Assembly: GCA_015060255.1 (NCBI GenBank)
Contig: SUYV01000002.1
Location: forward strand, 32,883 to 96,882
Reading direction: 5' to 3'
DNA: 64,000 bases
From: Bacteroidales bacterium
Lineage (GTDB): Bacteria; Bacteroidota; Bacteroidia; Bacteroidales; UBA932
Of this stretch, positions 8,586 through 17,922 are shown in pieces (position 1 is the stretch's first letter; the number at the start of each line of letters is the position of its first letter). Below the pieces are notes generated by a model. It saw nothing but the letters and a program-made list of their open reading frames with translations, had not been told where the DNA came from and made no database searches. A program made the position numbers and the translations under genes.

Positions 8586-10326
8586 TGCTCAGGAGATTTG
8601 TAAGTTGCTGTTTGTAATTTTCAAATTTCTCGCTCTTGAACTCGGAGTAGTTCATCTGACGGAGAGTGTTGATCACTTCCTTGAAGAAGTTGCGGCACTG
8701 CTCATAGTCTTCGAACTTGAATTCCTTGTCGCATATTCCGAGAACGAGTTCGAGCATATAGCTCTGACGCTCGATAGGGCAGAGTGCGTCGATAGCGTCG
8801 AATGCATCCTGCTGGAGGATGACGAAGTCGACAAGCTCTGACTTCCAGAACAGTTCGTGGTAGCTCATAGGCACACCGTCGTCACCGAGGATATTGATCT
8901 GGTCGTTTGCATCCTTACCCTTGCGGATGATGTTCTTGGTCTTCTCAACCATCTCGACCCAGCCTGGCTTGACCTTCTCTGAAAGATGCTCGCGGATTTC
9001 CGGATACTCGAGATATTTTGAATATGAGTCGATAGGGTTCACAGCAGGGTAGCGCTTCTGGTCTGCTCTGTTCTGCTCGAGGGCGTAGAAGCAGCGTGCT
9101 GCCTTCTTTGTAGACTCGGTCACAGGCTCCTTGAGGTTACCTCCTGCAGGAGATACGGTACCGATGAATGTTACCGAACCTGTCTGACCGTTGTTGAGAA
9201 CAACCATACCTGCACGTGCATAGAATGCTGAGATGATGGCTGAAAGGTCAACAGGGAATGCGTCTGCTCCAGGGAGTTCCTCCATACGGTTCGACATCTC
9301 ACGGAGAGCCTGTGCCCAACGTGATGTAGAGTCGGCGAGGAGGAGGACCTTGAGTCCCATTGCGCGATAGTATTCGCAGATTGTCATTGCAGTGTAGACT
9401 GAAGCCTCACGTGCTGCAACCGGCATGTTTGAAGTGTTACAGATGATGGTTGTACGCTCCATGAGGTGACGACCTGTATGTGGGTCGATGAGTTCAGGGA
9501 ACTCTGTGAAGATCTCCACAACCTCGTTTGCACGCTCACCGCAGGCTGCCATCACGATCACCTCTGCGTCACCCTGCTTTGCGATCGCGTGCTGAAGCAC
9601 CGTCTTACCGCAGCCGAAAGGACCAGGGATGAAGCCTGTACCGCCTTCTGCGATAGGGTTGAGTGTGTCGATCACACGCACACCTGTCTCCATGATGCGT
9701 GATGGTCTTGGTTTCTCCTTATATCCCTTGATTGCAACCTTCACCGGCCACTTCTGATACATGTTCACTTCTATGTCCTCTCCGGCAGCATTGGTCAGAA
9801 CAGCGATTGTCTTGTCGATGTTATACTGGCCGGCCTCTGCTACTGACTTGACTGTGTATTCGCCTTCGAATGCGAACGGAACCATGATCTTGTGAGGAAG
9901 CCATCCTTCCTTCACCTCTCCGAGCCAGTCTGCAGCGACAACCTTGTCGCCCGGCTTTGCTATAGGAGTGAAGTCCCAAAGAGTCTCGTGGTTGAGCGGA
10001 TCAGTGTATTCACCTCTCTTGAGGAATACTCCTGTCATTGTAGTCAGGTCGTTCTGCAGACCATCGTAGCTGCTTGAAAGAAGACCTGGGCCGAGAGTGG
10101 CCTCGAGCATCTTGTCCTCGAACTCCACTTCGTTGCCGTTCTTGAGTCCACGGGTGCTCTCGAATACCTGTACAGCCGCATTCTTGCCATTTACCTTGAT
10201 GACCTCGGCCATAAGCTTTGTGTCACCTACGGTGATGAAGCAAAGCTCATTCTGAGATACAGGTCCGTTGACTTCGACTGTAACGAGGTTTGATACGATA
10301 CCCGTAACCTTACCTGTTGTTTTCAT
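8575..10326 (-). CDS. ntpA: V-type ATPase catalytic subunit A
   Basis: Catalytic ATPase subunit of the head. The 583 residues include the A-subunit insertion between roughly residues 110 and 200, absent from F-type beta subunits. The Walker A loop is GPFGCGKT at 235-242, with Cys before Gly-Lys-Thr as in eukaryotic V-ATPases. MAACGERANEVVEIF provides the catalytic Glu, and LLADSTSRWAQALREMSNR is the Walker B/arginine region. The gene lies downstream of the DUF2764 gene after 23 bases and overlaps ntpB. Confidence 0.96.
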   Translation of the reverse strand: MKTTGKVTGIVSNLVTVEVNGPVSQNELCFITVGDTKLMAEVIKVNGKNAAVQVFESTRGLKNGNEVEFEDKMLEATLGPGLLSSSYDGLQNDLTTMTGVFLKRGEYTDPLNHETLWDFTPIAKPGDKVVAADWLGEVKEGWLPHKIMVPFAFEGEYTVKSVAEAGQYNIDKTIAVLTNAAGEDIEVNMYQKWPVKVAIKGYKEKPRPSRIMETGVRVIDTLNPIAEGGTGFIPGPFGCGKTVLQHAIAKQGDAEVIVMAACGERANEVVEIFTEFPELIDPHTGRHLMERTTIICNTSNMPVAAREASVYTAMTICEYYRAMGLKVLLLADSTSRWAQALREMSNRMEELPGADAFPVDLSAIISAFYARAGMVVLNNGQTGSVTFIGTVSPAGGNLKEPVTESTKKAARCFYALEQNRADQKRYPAVNPIDSYSKYLEYPEIREHLSEKVKPGWVEMVEKTKNIIRKGKDANDQINILGDDGVPMSYHELFWKSELVDFVILQQDAFDAIDALCPIERQSYMLELVLGICDKEFKFEDYEQCRNFFKEVINTLRQMNYSEFKSEKFENYKQQLTNLLSNGN

Positions 10327-10349
10327 ACTGATTATCTGTGTTTTTGTTA

Positions 10350-10976
10350 TTATGCATTATATTCGACACCCTTGAATGTGCCGCGAACCTCGTCCACAAG
10401 TTTCTTGAACATCTCGCGGCCGGTCTGCTCGTCGAGCCTGAACCATCTTGCAACGATGTTCATCTTGGTGATGAATCCGAGAATTGCGTCAATGTCGAAA
10501 TAGTTGAATGTGGTCAGATCGCTTATCTTGTCCCACATCAGGTCGTCGATACCTCTTTCTCTTGCCAGGATGTCAGTCTGCGCAAGGACCGTTTCCATGT
10601 CGGCAGCTTCTTCAAACTCTGATGCTGCAGCCTCGAGAATCTTAGGATCTGTGTCTTCACCGAATGTGAGCACATCCTTGTCCGCTGGTCTTCCAAGAGC
10701 CTTGTTCAGATATTTCACCTTGGCATTACGGATGTTCAGGTCGAAACGGAAATAATTCCTTATGAACGCGTCGTCGTGCAGAAGAGCAGAGCAGTAGAAT
10801 CCAGCATCAAGCTTTTCGTCATTATAGCCGTCCATGAGAAATGCTATCGTTTCCCTGTCCTTTTCCGAGCAGAGGCTGACGATTTCTTCAATGTAGTCCT
10901 CCGGAGTCTTATCACCGAATTTCCATCCGGTGGTGATGTCCGGCAGACTTGCTATGATATATTCGTAATTGTTCAT
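10350..10976 (-). CDS. DUF2764 protein, probable V-ATPase accessory stalk subunit
   Basis: A 208-residue soluble, helical, acidic protein beginning MNNYEYIIASLPDI, which I recognise as the DUF2764 family found in Bacteroidota V-ATPase operons. It sits between ntpE and ntpA, the place where subunit C is encoded in other V-ATPase operons, and overlaps ntpE by one base. No ordinary C or F subunit gene is in the operon, so a structural role in the central stalk is inferred rather than shown. There is no signal peptide or membrane segment. Confidence 0.8.
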   Translation of the reverse strand: MNNYEYIIASLPDITTGWKFGDKTPEDYIEEIVSLCSEKDRETIAFLMDGYNDEKLDAGFYCSALLHDDAFIRNYFRFDLNIRNAKVKYLNKALGRPADKDVLTFGEDTDPKILEAAASEFEEAADMETVLAQTDILARERGIDDLMWDKISDLTTFNYFDIDAILGFITKMNIVARWFRLDEQTGREMFKKLVDEVRGTFKGVEYNA

Positions 10977-11581
10977 TATCCGAAGAGAATCTTCTTGGTT
11001 GCAGGTCTGAGGTATTCTGAGATGAGGGCGTTGAATGTCTCCTCTGTAAAGCTGATGAAGTAGCCACCGTCCTTAGGACCGATTGTGAATCCGCCGGCTA
11101 TCTTCTTGGTGAATGAGGCCTGGACATCAGACTTGAGCACCTTTGCGAGCTCGGATGTTACGAAAGGCTCGAGGTCCTTCTTGAGAGCCTCTGGAAGAAT
11201 AACCTCGAGGTCTACAGGCTCCTCTGCGTTGAATCCCTTGGCAACAGCAAGGATCACTTCCTTTACGAATTCAGCTGAAGTAAGAGCCTTTGCAACCTCT
11301 GCTCCGGTCATCTTTGTGACTACGAGGGTCTCGATGTCCTTCTTGGTTGCAGCAACGCTCTGGCTTGCCGCCATCTTGAGGTCGCCCTGAACCTTGGTCT
11401 TAAGGTCTTCAGCCTCCTTGTTAGCGGCAGCAACGATAGCGGCAGCCTCGGCCTTCGCCTTGGCTACGATCTCTTCTGCCTGAACCTTTGCCTTGGCAAG
11501 GAGTTCCTCGCCTTCCTGTTTTCCCTTTGCCAGACCCTCATTGTAGAGCTTGTCTGTCAGTTCTTGCAATTTGTTCTGCAT
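10976..11581 (-). CDS. ntpE: V-type ATPase peripheral stalk subunit E
   Basis: Peripheral stalk subunit, first gene of the operon. The 201 residues start with a long Ala/Lys/Glu-rich helix (LLAKAKVQAEEIVAKAKAEA and beyond, to about residue 80), typical of the E coiled coil, followed by a globular C-terminal domain that would contact subunit B. No separate gene for the partner G/H subunit is nearby, so the stalk partner is either elsewhere or replaced. Confidence 0.88.
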   Translation of the reverse strand: MQNKLQELTDKLYNEGLAKGKQEGEELLAKAKVQAEEIVAKAKAEAAAIVAAANKEAEDLKTKVQGDLKMAASQSVAATKKDIETLVVTKMTGAEVAKALTSAEFVKEVILAVAKGFNAEEPVDLEVILPEALKKDLEPFVTSELAKVLKSDVQASFTKKIAGGFTIGPKDGGYFISFTEETFNALISEYLRPATKKILFG

Positions 11582-11629
11582 GTTTTTGATTAATTATGTG
11601 TATTTGATTAAATTTTCTTATCTATCTTG

Positions 11630-11637
11630 CAAATCTA
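11630..11637 (-). promoter_or_regulatory. -7 promoter box of the V-ATPase operon
   Basis: The minus strand reads TAGATTTG, matching TAnnTTTG, 48 bases upstream of the ntpE start. A TTGC sits 19 bases further upstream as a weak -33 element. Confidence 0.55.
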
Positions 11638-11679
11638 ATAATAAAAGCTTGACAAAGCAACCTATTTTTCTTTTAAATA

Positions 11680-12636
11680 TTAAAAACATTCTTTCAGAAT
11701 GCTTACGATATTTTCGCTCTTGCCCATGGTGTAGAAATGCACTGCAGGAACGCCGTTGGCGATCAGGTCCTTGCACTGCATTGCGCACCATTCCGAGCCG
11801 AGTCTGTATACGGTTTCCTTGTCCTTTGCCTTCTTGATTTCCTCTGTCAGTTCAACGGGGATGTCCAATGAGAACGACTCCGGCAGCATGCTTATCTGTC
11901 TGAGTGTGGATATCGGCTTCAGTCCAGGTATGATCGGGACAGTGATGCCGGCCTTGCGGCATTTGTCGACGAAATCATAGTATACCTTGTTGTCGAAGAA
12001 CATCTGCGTGATGATGTAGTCTGCGCCGGCATCCACCTTTCTCTTCAGATTCACGATGTCAGTCTCGATGTTCGGAGCCTCGAAATGCTTCTCAGGATAT
12101 GCTCCGACTCCGATGCAGAAGAATCTGTCGTCGGTTTCAAGTCCGCGGCTTCTTCTGTATGAACTGCTTCCCTGATAGCTTCTGATGCCTTCCACCAGCT
12201 CGTTGGCATAGCTGTATCCTCCGGGAGTAGGAGTGAAACGCTTCTCGCTGCTCATGCTGTCGCCTCGGAGTGCTACGATGTTGTTGATGCCGAGGAATGC
12301 AAGGTTGTCCAGCTTGCTTTCGATCTCTTCCTTCGTCGTGCCTGCGCAGATGATGTGCGGAATGACCGTTATGTCATACTTGTCCATGATGGCGGCGCAC
12401 ACGGTCGTTTCGCTTATGCGATTGCGCACAAGGTGCCTGCTGAAGCTTCCGTCACTCTCTTCACGGAACTCGTATTCGTCCCTGTGGCTTGTGACATTGA
12501 TGTATTTCGGACTGAACTCCATGAATGGTGCGATGCTCTCAAGAAGTTCATCTTTGGTCATGCCCCTGAGTGGTGGGACTATCTCCAGTGAAGGGAAGGC
12601 CTTCGTACTGCCTGCCAGTATATCAGTTACTTTCAT
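11680..12636 (-). CDS. metF: Methylenetetrahydrofolate reductase
   Basis: FAD enzyme reducing 5,10-methylene-THF to 5-methyl-THF, the methyl donor used by MetH. The 318 residues form the single TIM-barrel domain of bacterial MetF. Visible markers are SLEIVPP near residue 18 with the catalytic Glu, NVTSHRDEY, the FLGINNIVALRGD loop that contacts FAD, DYIITQMFFD, and IPGLKPIS. It starts 3 bases after metH, so both steps of methionine synthesis share a transcript. Confidence 0.95.
   Translation of the reverse strand: MKVTDILAGSTKAFPSLEIVPPLRGMTKDELLESIAPFMEFSPKYINVTSHRDEYEFREESDGSFSRHLVRNRISETTVCAAIMDKYDITVIPHIICAGTTKEEIESKLDNLAFLGINNIVALRGDSMSSEKRFTPTPGGYSYANELVEGIRSYQGSSSYRRSRGLETDDRFFCIGVGAYPEKHFEAPNIETDIVNLKRKVDAGADYIITQMFFDNKVYYDFVDKCRKAGITVPIIPGLKPISTLRQISMLPESFSLDIPVELTEEIKKAKDKETVYRLGSEWCAMQCKDLIANGVPAVHFYTMGKSENIVSILKECF
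11682..11702 (-). terminator. Terminator overlapping the end of metF
   Basis: A 6-bp hairpin, CATTCT/AGAATG (11687-11692 and 11696-11701), has a 3-base loop and is followed on the minus strand by TTTTT. It includes the last metF codons. It is weak, so some read-through into the V-ATPase operon is possible. Confidence 0.45.
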
Positions 12637-12639
12637 AGT

Positions 12640-15600
12640 CTATTTCAACATATGTCCTAAAAAACGTCTTGCTCTGTCTTCGTCCATGCCGCGGACAGAC
12701 GCATATCCGTCATATTGTTCCTTGCTTATTCTGCGTATCTCGCTGTATTTTGCCTCCGGATGCATGAATATGAATCCGCAGATGCTTGATTCGGGTATCA
12801 TTGCATAGCTCTCGGTCAGCTTGATGCCCAAGCTGAATCTTCCGGAAAGCATCTCCAGTATCTCGTCCTTGAGCGTGTGGTCCGGGCAGCTTGAATATCC
12901 TGCAGCCGGCTTAATAGTCTTTATTCCATCTCTATGAATCTGGTCATCAAGCCATAGCGATGCGGCCTCAGCCAATGTCATCCTGACCGTCTTGGCCACC
13001 ATGTCCTCATACTTGTTGCTGCAGGCCGGACAGCAGCAGCCCTCTTCGTGTGCTGCATTTCTCGGTCTGACGCATATGGTGAACACGCCGAAAGGGGAGC
13101 GTCTGCCGGAACTCTGCGGTATCACATAGTCGCAGAGCGAGAGGCCTTCTCCCGTTTCCTGTCTCATGAACGGGATCTTCCTTTCGCGTGTTATGATGTT
13201 CTTGCCGTCTGATGATCCAAGAATGAATCTGGCAGAAATCATTATCCTGTAATTTCCGAGAGCCAGCTCATCTTCGGCATCCTGCCTCAGCTGCATGAGC
13301 TCCATCGCTTCAGGCGATGCACTTCCATATTTGACGCCCCATATCGCATAGAACATCCTCCAGTCGAAATATCGCATCACTTCAGAAGGATCCAGCTCCT
13401 TGGCAGGAATGTCAAGCGGACAGTTCTCGAGATAGCTCTCGAGCGGGAACTTCCCTTCATATCCGTCATTTCCGACCGAGGTTGATTCTGAGTTCTCCTT
13501 GAGATCGTCTCCTTTTTCATACAGTTTCCTGAGGTGTTCCTGCTTTATGTGTTGTTCTTTCTCAAATGCCTCAGGGTCAAACATATATTTCTTTGCCATG
13601 ACGGCTGATGCTGATGCGTCAGCACCATAATATACATGTCCATAGAGCGGTGCGAGCTTCACTGCTGTATGAAGAGCCGAGGTCGTTGCGCCTCCGATGA
13701 ATAGTGGTTTTGTCATACCTCGTGCAGACATCTCCCTGCATATCTCTTCCATCTGATATAAAGACGGCGTTATGAGTCCGCTGACCGCCACTATGTCTGC
13801 GTCGAGTCTCTCCGCTTCGTCCAGAATGGTCTCCTTGTCGACCATGACTCCCAGGTCATGGACGTCGAATCCGTTGCATGTCAGGACTATGCCGGTGATG
13901 TTCTTTCCAATGTCATGGACGTCTCCCTTTACCGTTGCAATGACCACTACGGGTTTTTCGGACGCTTTGTCGTCCTTGCCCATATATGGTTCCAGGATCG
14001 TGACGGCATCCCTCATTATCTTTGCAGACTTCACGACCTGCGGAAGGAACATCTTGCCGTCTCCGAACAACTTTCCGACAGTCTCCATGCCGGCCATCAA
14101 CGGCCCTTCAATGATCTTCAGAGCGCTTTCTCCCTTGTCGAGGAGTCCCTTCAGTTCGGTTTCAAGGTCAGTCGACATGCCTTTGACAATCGCTTCTGCA
14201 AGACGTGCTCCGTGGTCTTCGTCAGCATGGCGAGCCTCGTCCTTGCCGTCCTTCCTGTCATTGCCTGCTTGACCGGCAATCTCCTCCTTCAGACGTGTCG
14301 CCTTCACGATCAGCCTTTCAGTTGCCTGACAATCCCTGTCGAAGATCACATCCTCCACACATTTCAGAAGTTCGGGCTCGATCTCGTCATAGATCTGAAG
14401 CATCGACGGATTGACAATGGCCATGTCGAGGCCGGCCTTTATCGCATGATAGAGGAAGGCCGAGTGCATGGCTTCTCTCACTGCATTGTTTCCGCGGAAT
14501 GCGAAAGAGAGGTTTGACACTCCGCCCGAGGTCAGCGCTCCCGGCAGATTTTCCTTTATCCATCTGACCGCTTCGATGAAGTCGACGGCGTATCTGGCGT
14601 GTTCGCTGATTCCCGTTCCTATGGAAAGAATGTTTACATCGAAGATTATGTCACAAGGAGCAACTCCGGCCTCTTTTGTCAGCAGGTCATATGCTCTTTG
14701 ACATATAGCGATCTTTCTGTCATATGTAGTAGCCTGTCCTTCTTCGTCAAAGGCCATGACAACCATGGCGGCTCCGAGTTCCTTGATGGCTTTTGCCTTG
14801 CTTACGAATGCCTCTGGTCCTTCCTTGAGACTGATGGAGTTCACTATACATTTTCCCTGAGCATTCTTCAGGCCTGCGAGCAGTGTCTCCCAATGTGACG
14901 AGTCAATCATCAGGGCGGCTTTGGCGACTGCAGGATCGTTGGAAACATATCTGACGAAACGCTCCATCTCCTTGGTGCTGTCCAGCATTGCGTCATCCAT
15001 GTTGATATCTATGATGCCAGCTCCGTCTTCTATCTGCTTCGCTGCGATCTGGAGAGCCTCGTCGTATTTTCCTTCTGCAATCAGTCTGGCGAATTTTCTC
15101 GAGCCGGCGACATTGGTCCTTTCTCCGACATTCGTGAAATTGTTATGCTTGACATCTACGGTCACGGCTTCCAGGCCGCTGACCTTCAGTGGTGTGTCGT
15201 CCATGGATAAGGCTGTTCTAGTGGACGGGCAGATGTCTCTGACGGCTTTTGCTATTGCCCTGATATGTTCCGGTGTTGTTCCGCAGCATCCTCCTACTAT
15301 GTTTACCAGGCCTTTTTCTGCCATGACCTTGACCTGCTGAGCCATGTCATCAGGACTCTGGTCATATCCGCCCATCTCGTTCGGAAGTCCCGCATTAGGG
15401 TAGCAGCTTATGCCGCATCTGCACCATTTGCTGATGTCTTCAATCAGAGGCATGAGCTCAGCTGCTCCGAGCGAACAGTTAAGGCCGAAAGCCAGGAGAG
15501 GGTAGTGGCTTACTGCTGCATAGAACGCTTCCAACGTCTGACCTGTGAGCGTTCTGCCGCTTCTGTCTCCGACTGATACAGAAATGATTACAGGAATCTT

Positions 15601-16200
15601 GTCGTGTCCTGGCTGAATGTCTGATATGGCTTTGAGGGCGGCCTTGGCGTTCAATGCATCAAAGCATGTCTCGATAAGAAGCAGATCGACGCCTCCTTGT
15701 ATGAGCGCTTCCGCCTGCTGACGATAGGCCTCATACATTTCATCAAAAGAATACGGTCTGAATGCCGGGTCCGACACGTCAGGAGAAAGCGACAACGATT
15801 TGGATGTCGGTCCCATGCTTCCGGCAACCCATACCTTTCGCTCCAGGCCCACGGCTGCGGCCATCTCAGCCGCTTCGTCTGCCGCCTCGCGGGCGATCCT
15901 GGCGCCTGCCAGAGCCATCTGTGCAGCAAATTTTTCACAATCGTATTCTGACTGTGAAATGACATTCGCACTGAATGTGTTGGTCTCTATGATATCGGCT
16001 CCTGCCGCAATATATTCCTTGTGAATCTGCCTGATGATCTCCGGACGTGTCAGGTTGAGGCATTCATTATTGCCCTTGAGTTCCTTCGCACATCCAGAGA
16101 AAAGACCGCTACGGTAGTCACCTTCAGTCAGTCCGTATTTCTGGATCATAGTACCCATGGCACCATCCAGAATCAATATCTTATTACCTGATGTAATCAT
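12640..16200 (-). CDS. metH: Cobalamin-dependent methionine synthase
   Basis: Transfers the methyl group of 5-methyl-THF to homocysteine through B12. The 1186 residues contain all four modules in order. The homocysteine domain has zinc ligands Cys242 (GLNCSLG) and Cys305/Cys306 (GGCCGTTPEH). The pterin domain follows (NVGERTNVAGS onward). The B12 domain has the DVHDIGKNI loop with the cobalt-binding His. The C-terminal activation domain carries a Cys-rich CCCPAC stretch. The N-terminus is unusually short before ILDGAMGTMIQ. The -7 box ends 7 bases from the ATG, so the message would be nearly leaderless. No B12 riboswitch is visible upstream. Confidence 0.96.
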   Translation of the reverse strand: MITSGNKILILDGAMGTMIQKYGLTEGDYRSGLFSGCAKELKGNNECLNLTRPEIIRQIHKEYIAAGADIIETNTFSANVISQSEYDCEKFAAQMALAGARIAREAADEAAEMAAAVGLERKVWVAGSMGPTSKSLSLSPDVSDPAFRPYSFDEMYEAYRQQAEALIQGGVDLLLIETCFDALNAKAALKAISDIQPGHDKIPVIISVSVGDRSGRTLTGQTLEAFYAAVSHYPLLAFGLNCSLGAAELMPLIEDISKWCRCGISCYPNAGLPNEMGGYDQSPDDMAQQVKVMAEKGLVNIVGGCCGTTPEHIRAIAKAVRDICPSTRTALSMDDTPLKVSGLEAVTVDVKHNNFTNVGERTNVAGSRKFARLIAEGKYDEALQIAAKQIEDGAGIIDINMDDAMLDSTKEMERFVRYVSNDPAVAKAALMIDSSHWETLLAGLKNAQGKCIVNSISLKEGPEAFVSKAKAIKELGAAMVVMAFDEEGQATTYDRKIAICQRAYDLLTKEAGVAPCDIIFDVNILSIGTGISEHARYAVDFIEAVRWIKENLPGALTSGGVSNLSFAFRGNNAVREAMHSAFLYHAIKAGLDMAIVNPSMLQIYDEIEPELLKCVEDVIFDRDCQATERLIVKATRLKEEIAGQAGNDRKDGKDEARHADEDHGARLAEAIVKGMSTDLETELKGLLDKGESALKIIEGPLMAGMETVGKLFGDGKMFLPQVVKSAKIMRDAVTILEPYMGKDDKASEKPVVVIATVKGDVHDIGKNITGIVLTCNGFDVHDLGVMVDKETILDEAERLDADIVAVSGLITPSLYQMEEICREMSARGMTKPLFIGGATTSALHTAVKLAPLYGHVYYGADASASAVMAKKYMFDPEAFEKEQHIKQEHLRKLYEKGDDLKENSESTSVGNDGYEGKFPLESYLENCPLDIPAKELDPSEVMRYFDWRMFYAIWGVKYGSASPEAMELMQLRQDAEDELALGNYRIMISARFILGSSDGKNIITRERKIPFMRQETGEGLSLCDYVIPQSSGRRSPFGVFTICVRPRNAAHEEGCCCPACSNKYEDMVAKTVRMTLAEAASLWLDDQIHRDGIKTIKPAAGYSSCPDHTLKDEILEMLSGRFSLGIKLTESYAMIPESSICGFIFMHPEAKYSEIRRISKEQYDGYASVRGMDEDRARRFLGHMLK

Positions 16201-16206
16201 AACCTA

Positions 16207-16214
16207 CAAATATA
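16207..16214 (-). promoter_or_regulatory. -7 promoter box of metH-metF
   Basis: The minus strand reads TATATTTG, a full TAnnTTTG match. The metH ATG begins at 16200, so the transcript should start at or within a few bases of the start codon. Confidence 0.55.
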
Positions 16215-16268
16215 GACATAATTCGTCAATATTCATAGCTGGTGCGTATGTTCTTGGTGTACAGTATG

Positions 16269-16314
16269 TTATCAAAAGTCCGTGCTCCCCAAAGGGAGCA
16301 CGGACTTTTGATAA
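16269..16314 (-). terminator. Long perfect hairpin terminating the decarboxylase operon
   Basis: A 21-bp perfect inverted repeat (16269-16289 with 16294-16314) with a 4-base loop follows the mmdB stop at 16348. It lies upstream of the metH promoter. The T-run on the minus strand is short. Confidence 0.75.
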
Positions 16315-16347
16315 TGTGTTGATGATCAGTTATATGTGCCCCAGTGA

Positions 16348-17490
16348 TTATCCGAGGAAACTGAGGAGGATGCCGGCTGCTACGGCAGAGCCGATGACTC
16401 CGGCCACGTTTGGTGCCATTGCATGCATCAGCAGATGGTTGCTTGGGTCGAATTCGCGGCCGACGTTCTGTGATACTCGGGCTGCGTCAGGAACGGCAGA
16501 CACTCCGGCATTTCCGATGAGCGGATTGATCTTGTTTCCTTCCTTGCAGAACAGGTTCATTATCTTGGCGAAGCCGACGCCGCAGATGGTCGCTATTATG
16601 AATGACATCAGACCGAGTGCGAAAATCTTGACCGATGTCGTCGTAAGGAATACGTCAGCCTGCGTAGAACAGCCTACTGTTACGCCGATCAGTATGGTCA
16701 CCACGTCGATGAGGGGACCGCGGGCTGTCTCTGCTAGACGCTTGGTTACTCCGCTTTCCTTCAATAAGTTACCGAAGAAAAGCATGCCCAGCAGCGGCAT
16801 GCCCGAAGGCACGATGAGGGCGGTGAGGATGAATCCCACGATAGGGAAGATGATCTTCTCCTTCTGACTTACCGGTCTTGGCGTCTTCATTCGTATGAGA
16901 CGCTCCTTCCTGGTTGTCATCAGAAGCATGATAGGACGCTGGATCACAGGCACAAGGGCCATGTATGAGTATGCCGACACAGCGATGGCTCCCATCAGGT
17001 GTGGGGCAAGCTTTGATGACAGGAAGATGGCTGTCGGGCCGTCAGCGCCGCCGATGATGCCGATTGCTCCGGACTCGGCAGGCGTGAAGCCCAGGTGAAG
17101 AGCTACGACATATGCTCCGAAGATTCCTATCTGTGCTGCGGCTCCGATAAGGAGCAGGCGAGGCTGCGATATAAGTGATGAAAAGTCAGTCATCGCGCCT
17201 ATGCCAAGGAATATTAGAGGAGGATACCAGCCCTTCTGAACACCTTGGTAGAGGATGTTCATTACGGATCCCTCTTCATATATGCCTATCTGAAGCCCTT
17301 CTGTAAAAGGAATGTTACCTATGATCATACCGAAGCCGATAGGTACCAGAAGAAGCGGCTCCCAATCTTTCTTTATGGCAACAGTGATGAATGCCACACC
17401 GATGGCAATCATTATGACATGCTGCCATGTCATGTTTGCGAAGCCTGTGTATTGCAGGAACTGCTGCAGGCTTTCTATAACTGTATGCAT
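16348..17490 (-). CDS. mmdB: Na+-translocating decarboxylase beta subunit
   Basis: Integral membrane subunit that couples decarboxylation of carboxybiotin to Na+ export. The 380 residues have about nine membrane segments. IIGGADGPTAIFLSSKLAP contains the conserved Asp known to bind Na+ in oxaloacetate decarboxylase beta, and NAGVSAVPDAARVSQ near the C-terminus is the second signature. It is the last gene of a four-gene operon, 4 bases after the biotin-carrier gene. The methylmalonyl-CoA specificity is inferred from the alpha subunit; the beta subunit alone does not tell it from oxaloacetate or glutaconyl-CoA decarboxylases. Confidence 0.93.
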   Translation of the reverse strand: MHTVIESLQQFLQYTGFANMTWQHVIMIAIGVAFITVAIKKDWEPLLLVPIGFGMIIGNIPFTEGLQIGIYEEGSVMNILYQGVQKGWYPPLIFLGIGAMTDFSSLISQPRLLLIGAAAQIGIFGAYVVALHLGFTPAESGAIGIIGGADGPTAIFLSSKLAPHLMGAIAVSAYSYMALVPVIQRPIMLLMTTRKERLIRMKTPRPVSQKEKIIFPIVGFILTALIVPSGMPLLGMLFFGNLLKESGVTKRLAETARGPLIDVVTILIGVTVGCSTQADVFLTTTSVKIFALGLMSFIIATICGVGFAKIMNLFCKEGNKINPLIGNAGVSAVPDAARVSQNVGREFDPSNHLLMHAMAPNVAGVIGSAVAAGILLSFLG

Positions 17491-17494
17491 AATA

Positions 17495-17920
17495 CTATCC
17501 TATAGTAACGATTGCTGCTCCTTCGAGAACTGAATCTCCCTTTGCTACATTCACAGCTGTAACTGTGCCGTCTGACTCTGCCTGGATCTCGTTTTCCATC
17601 TTCATGGCTTCGAGTATGGCTACGACCTGACCGGCCTTGACCGCATCTCCGACATTGACTTTCACTGCGATGATCACGCCTGGAAGAGGGGACGTGACTG
17701 CCTTGCCACCTGTTGCCGGCTTGGCCGCAGGGGCGGCTGGCTGCGGAGCAGAAACTGGAGCGACTGCAGGTGCAGCCTGCTGAACAGGCGCTGCCGGAGC
17801 ATTCTCCATCTCCACCTGATATGATGTGCCGTTAACTGTGACATCTGCGATGTTTCCTGATACAGAGTTTACTGCGACATTATATTCGTTTCCGTTGATC
17901 TTGAACTTATACTGCTTCAT
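17495..17920 (-). CDS. mmdC: Biotin carrier (gamma) subunit of the decarboxylase
   Basis: Carries the CO2-charged biotin between the carboxyltransferase and the membrane pump. The 141 residues split into an N-terminal beta region (1-40), an Ala/Pro linker (about 41-70, PAAPAAKPAT), and a biotinyl domain with EAMKMEN, in which Lys107 is the biotinylation site. The gene lies between the delta and beta subunit genes with 2- and 4-base gaps. The biotin ligase gene is not in the window. Confidence 0.95.
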   Translation of the reverse strand: MKQYKFKINGNEYNVAVNSVSGNIADVTVNGTSYQVEMENAPAAPVQQAAPAVAPVSAPQPAAPAAKPATGGKAVTSPLPGVIIAVKVNVGDAVKAGQVVAILEAMKMENEIQAESDGTVTAVNVAKGDSVLEGAAIVTIG

Positions 17921-17922
17921 GA

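Noticed and set aside
13858-14517. A 219-residue plus-strand open frame opposite metH
   Set aside because: It lies wholly inside the conserved metH coding region, with no promoter or recognisable protein motif.
12640-16200. Possible frameshift or missing N-terminus in metH
   Set aside because: All four modules and the zinc and cobalt ligands are present in one frame; the short N-terminus still begins before the first barrel strand.
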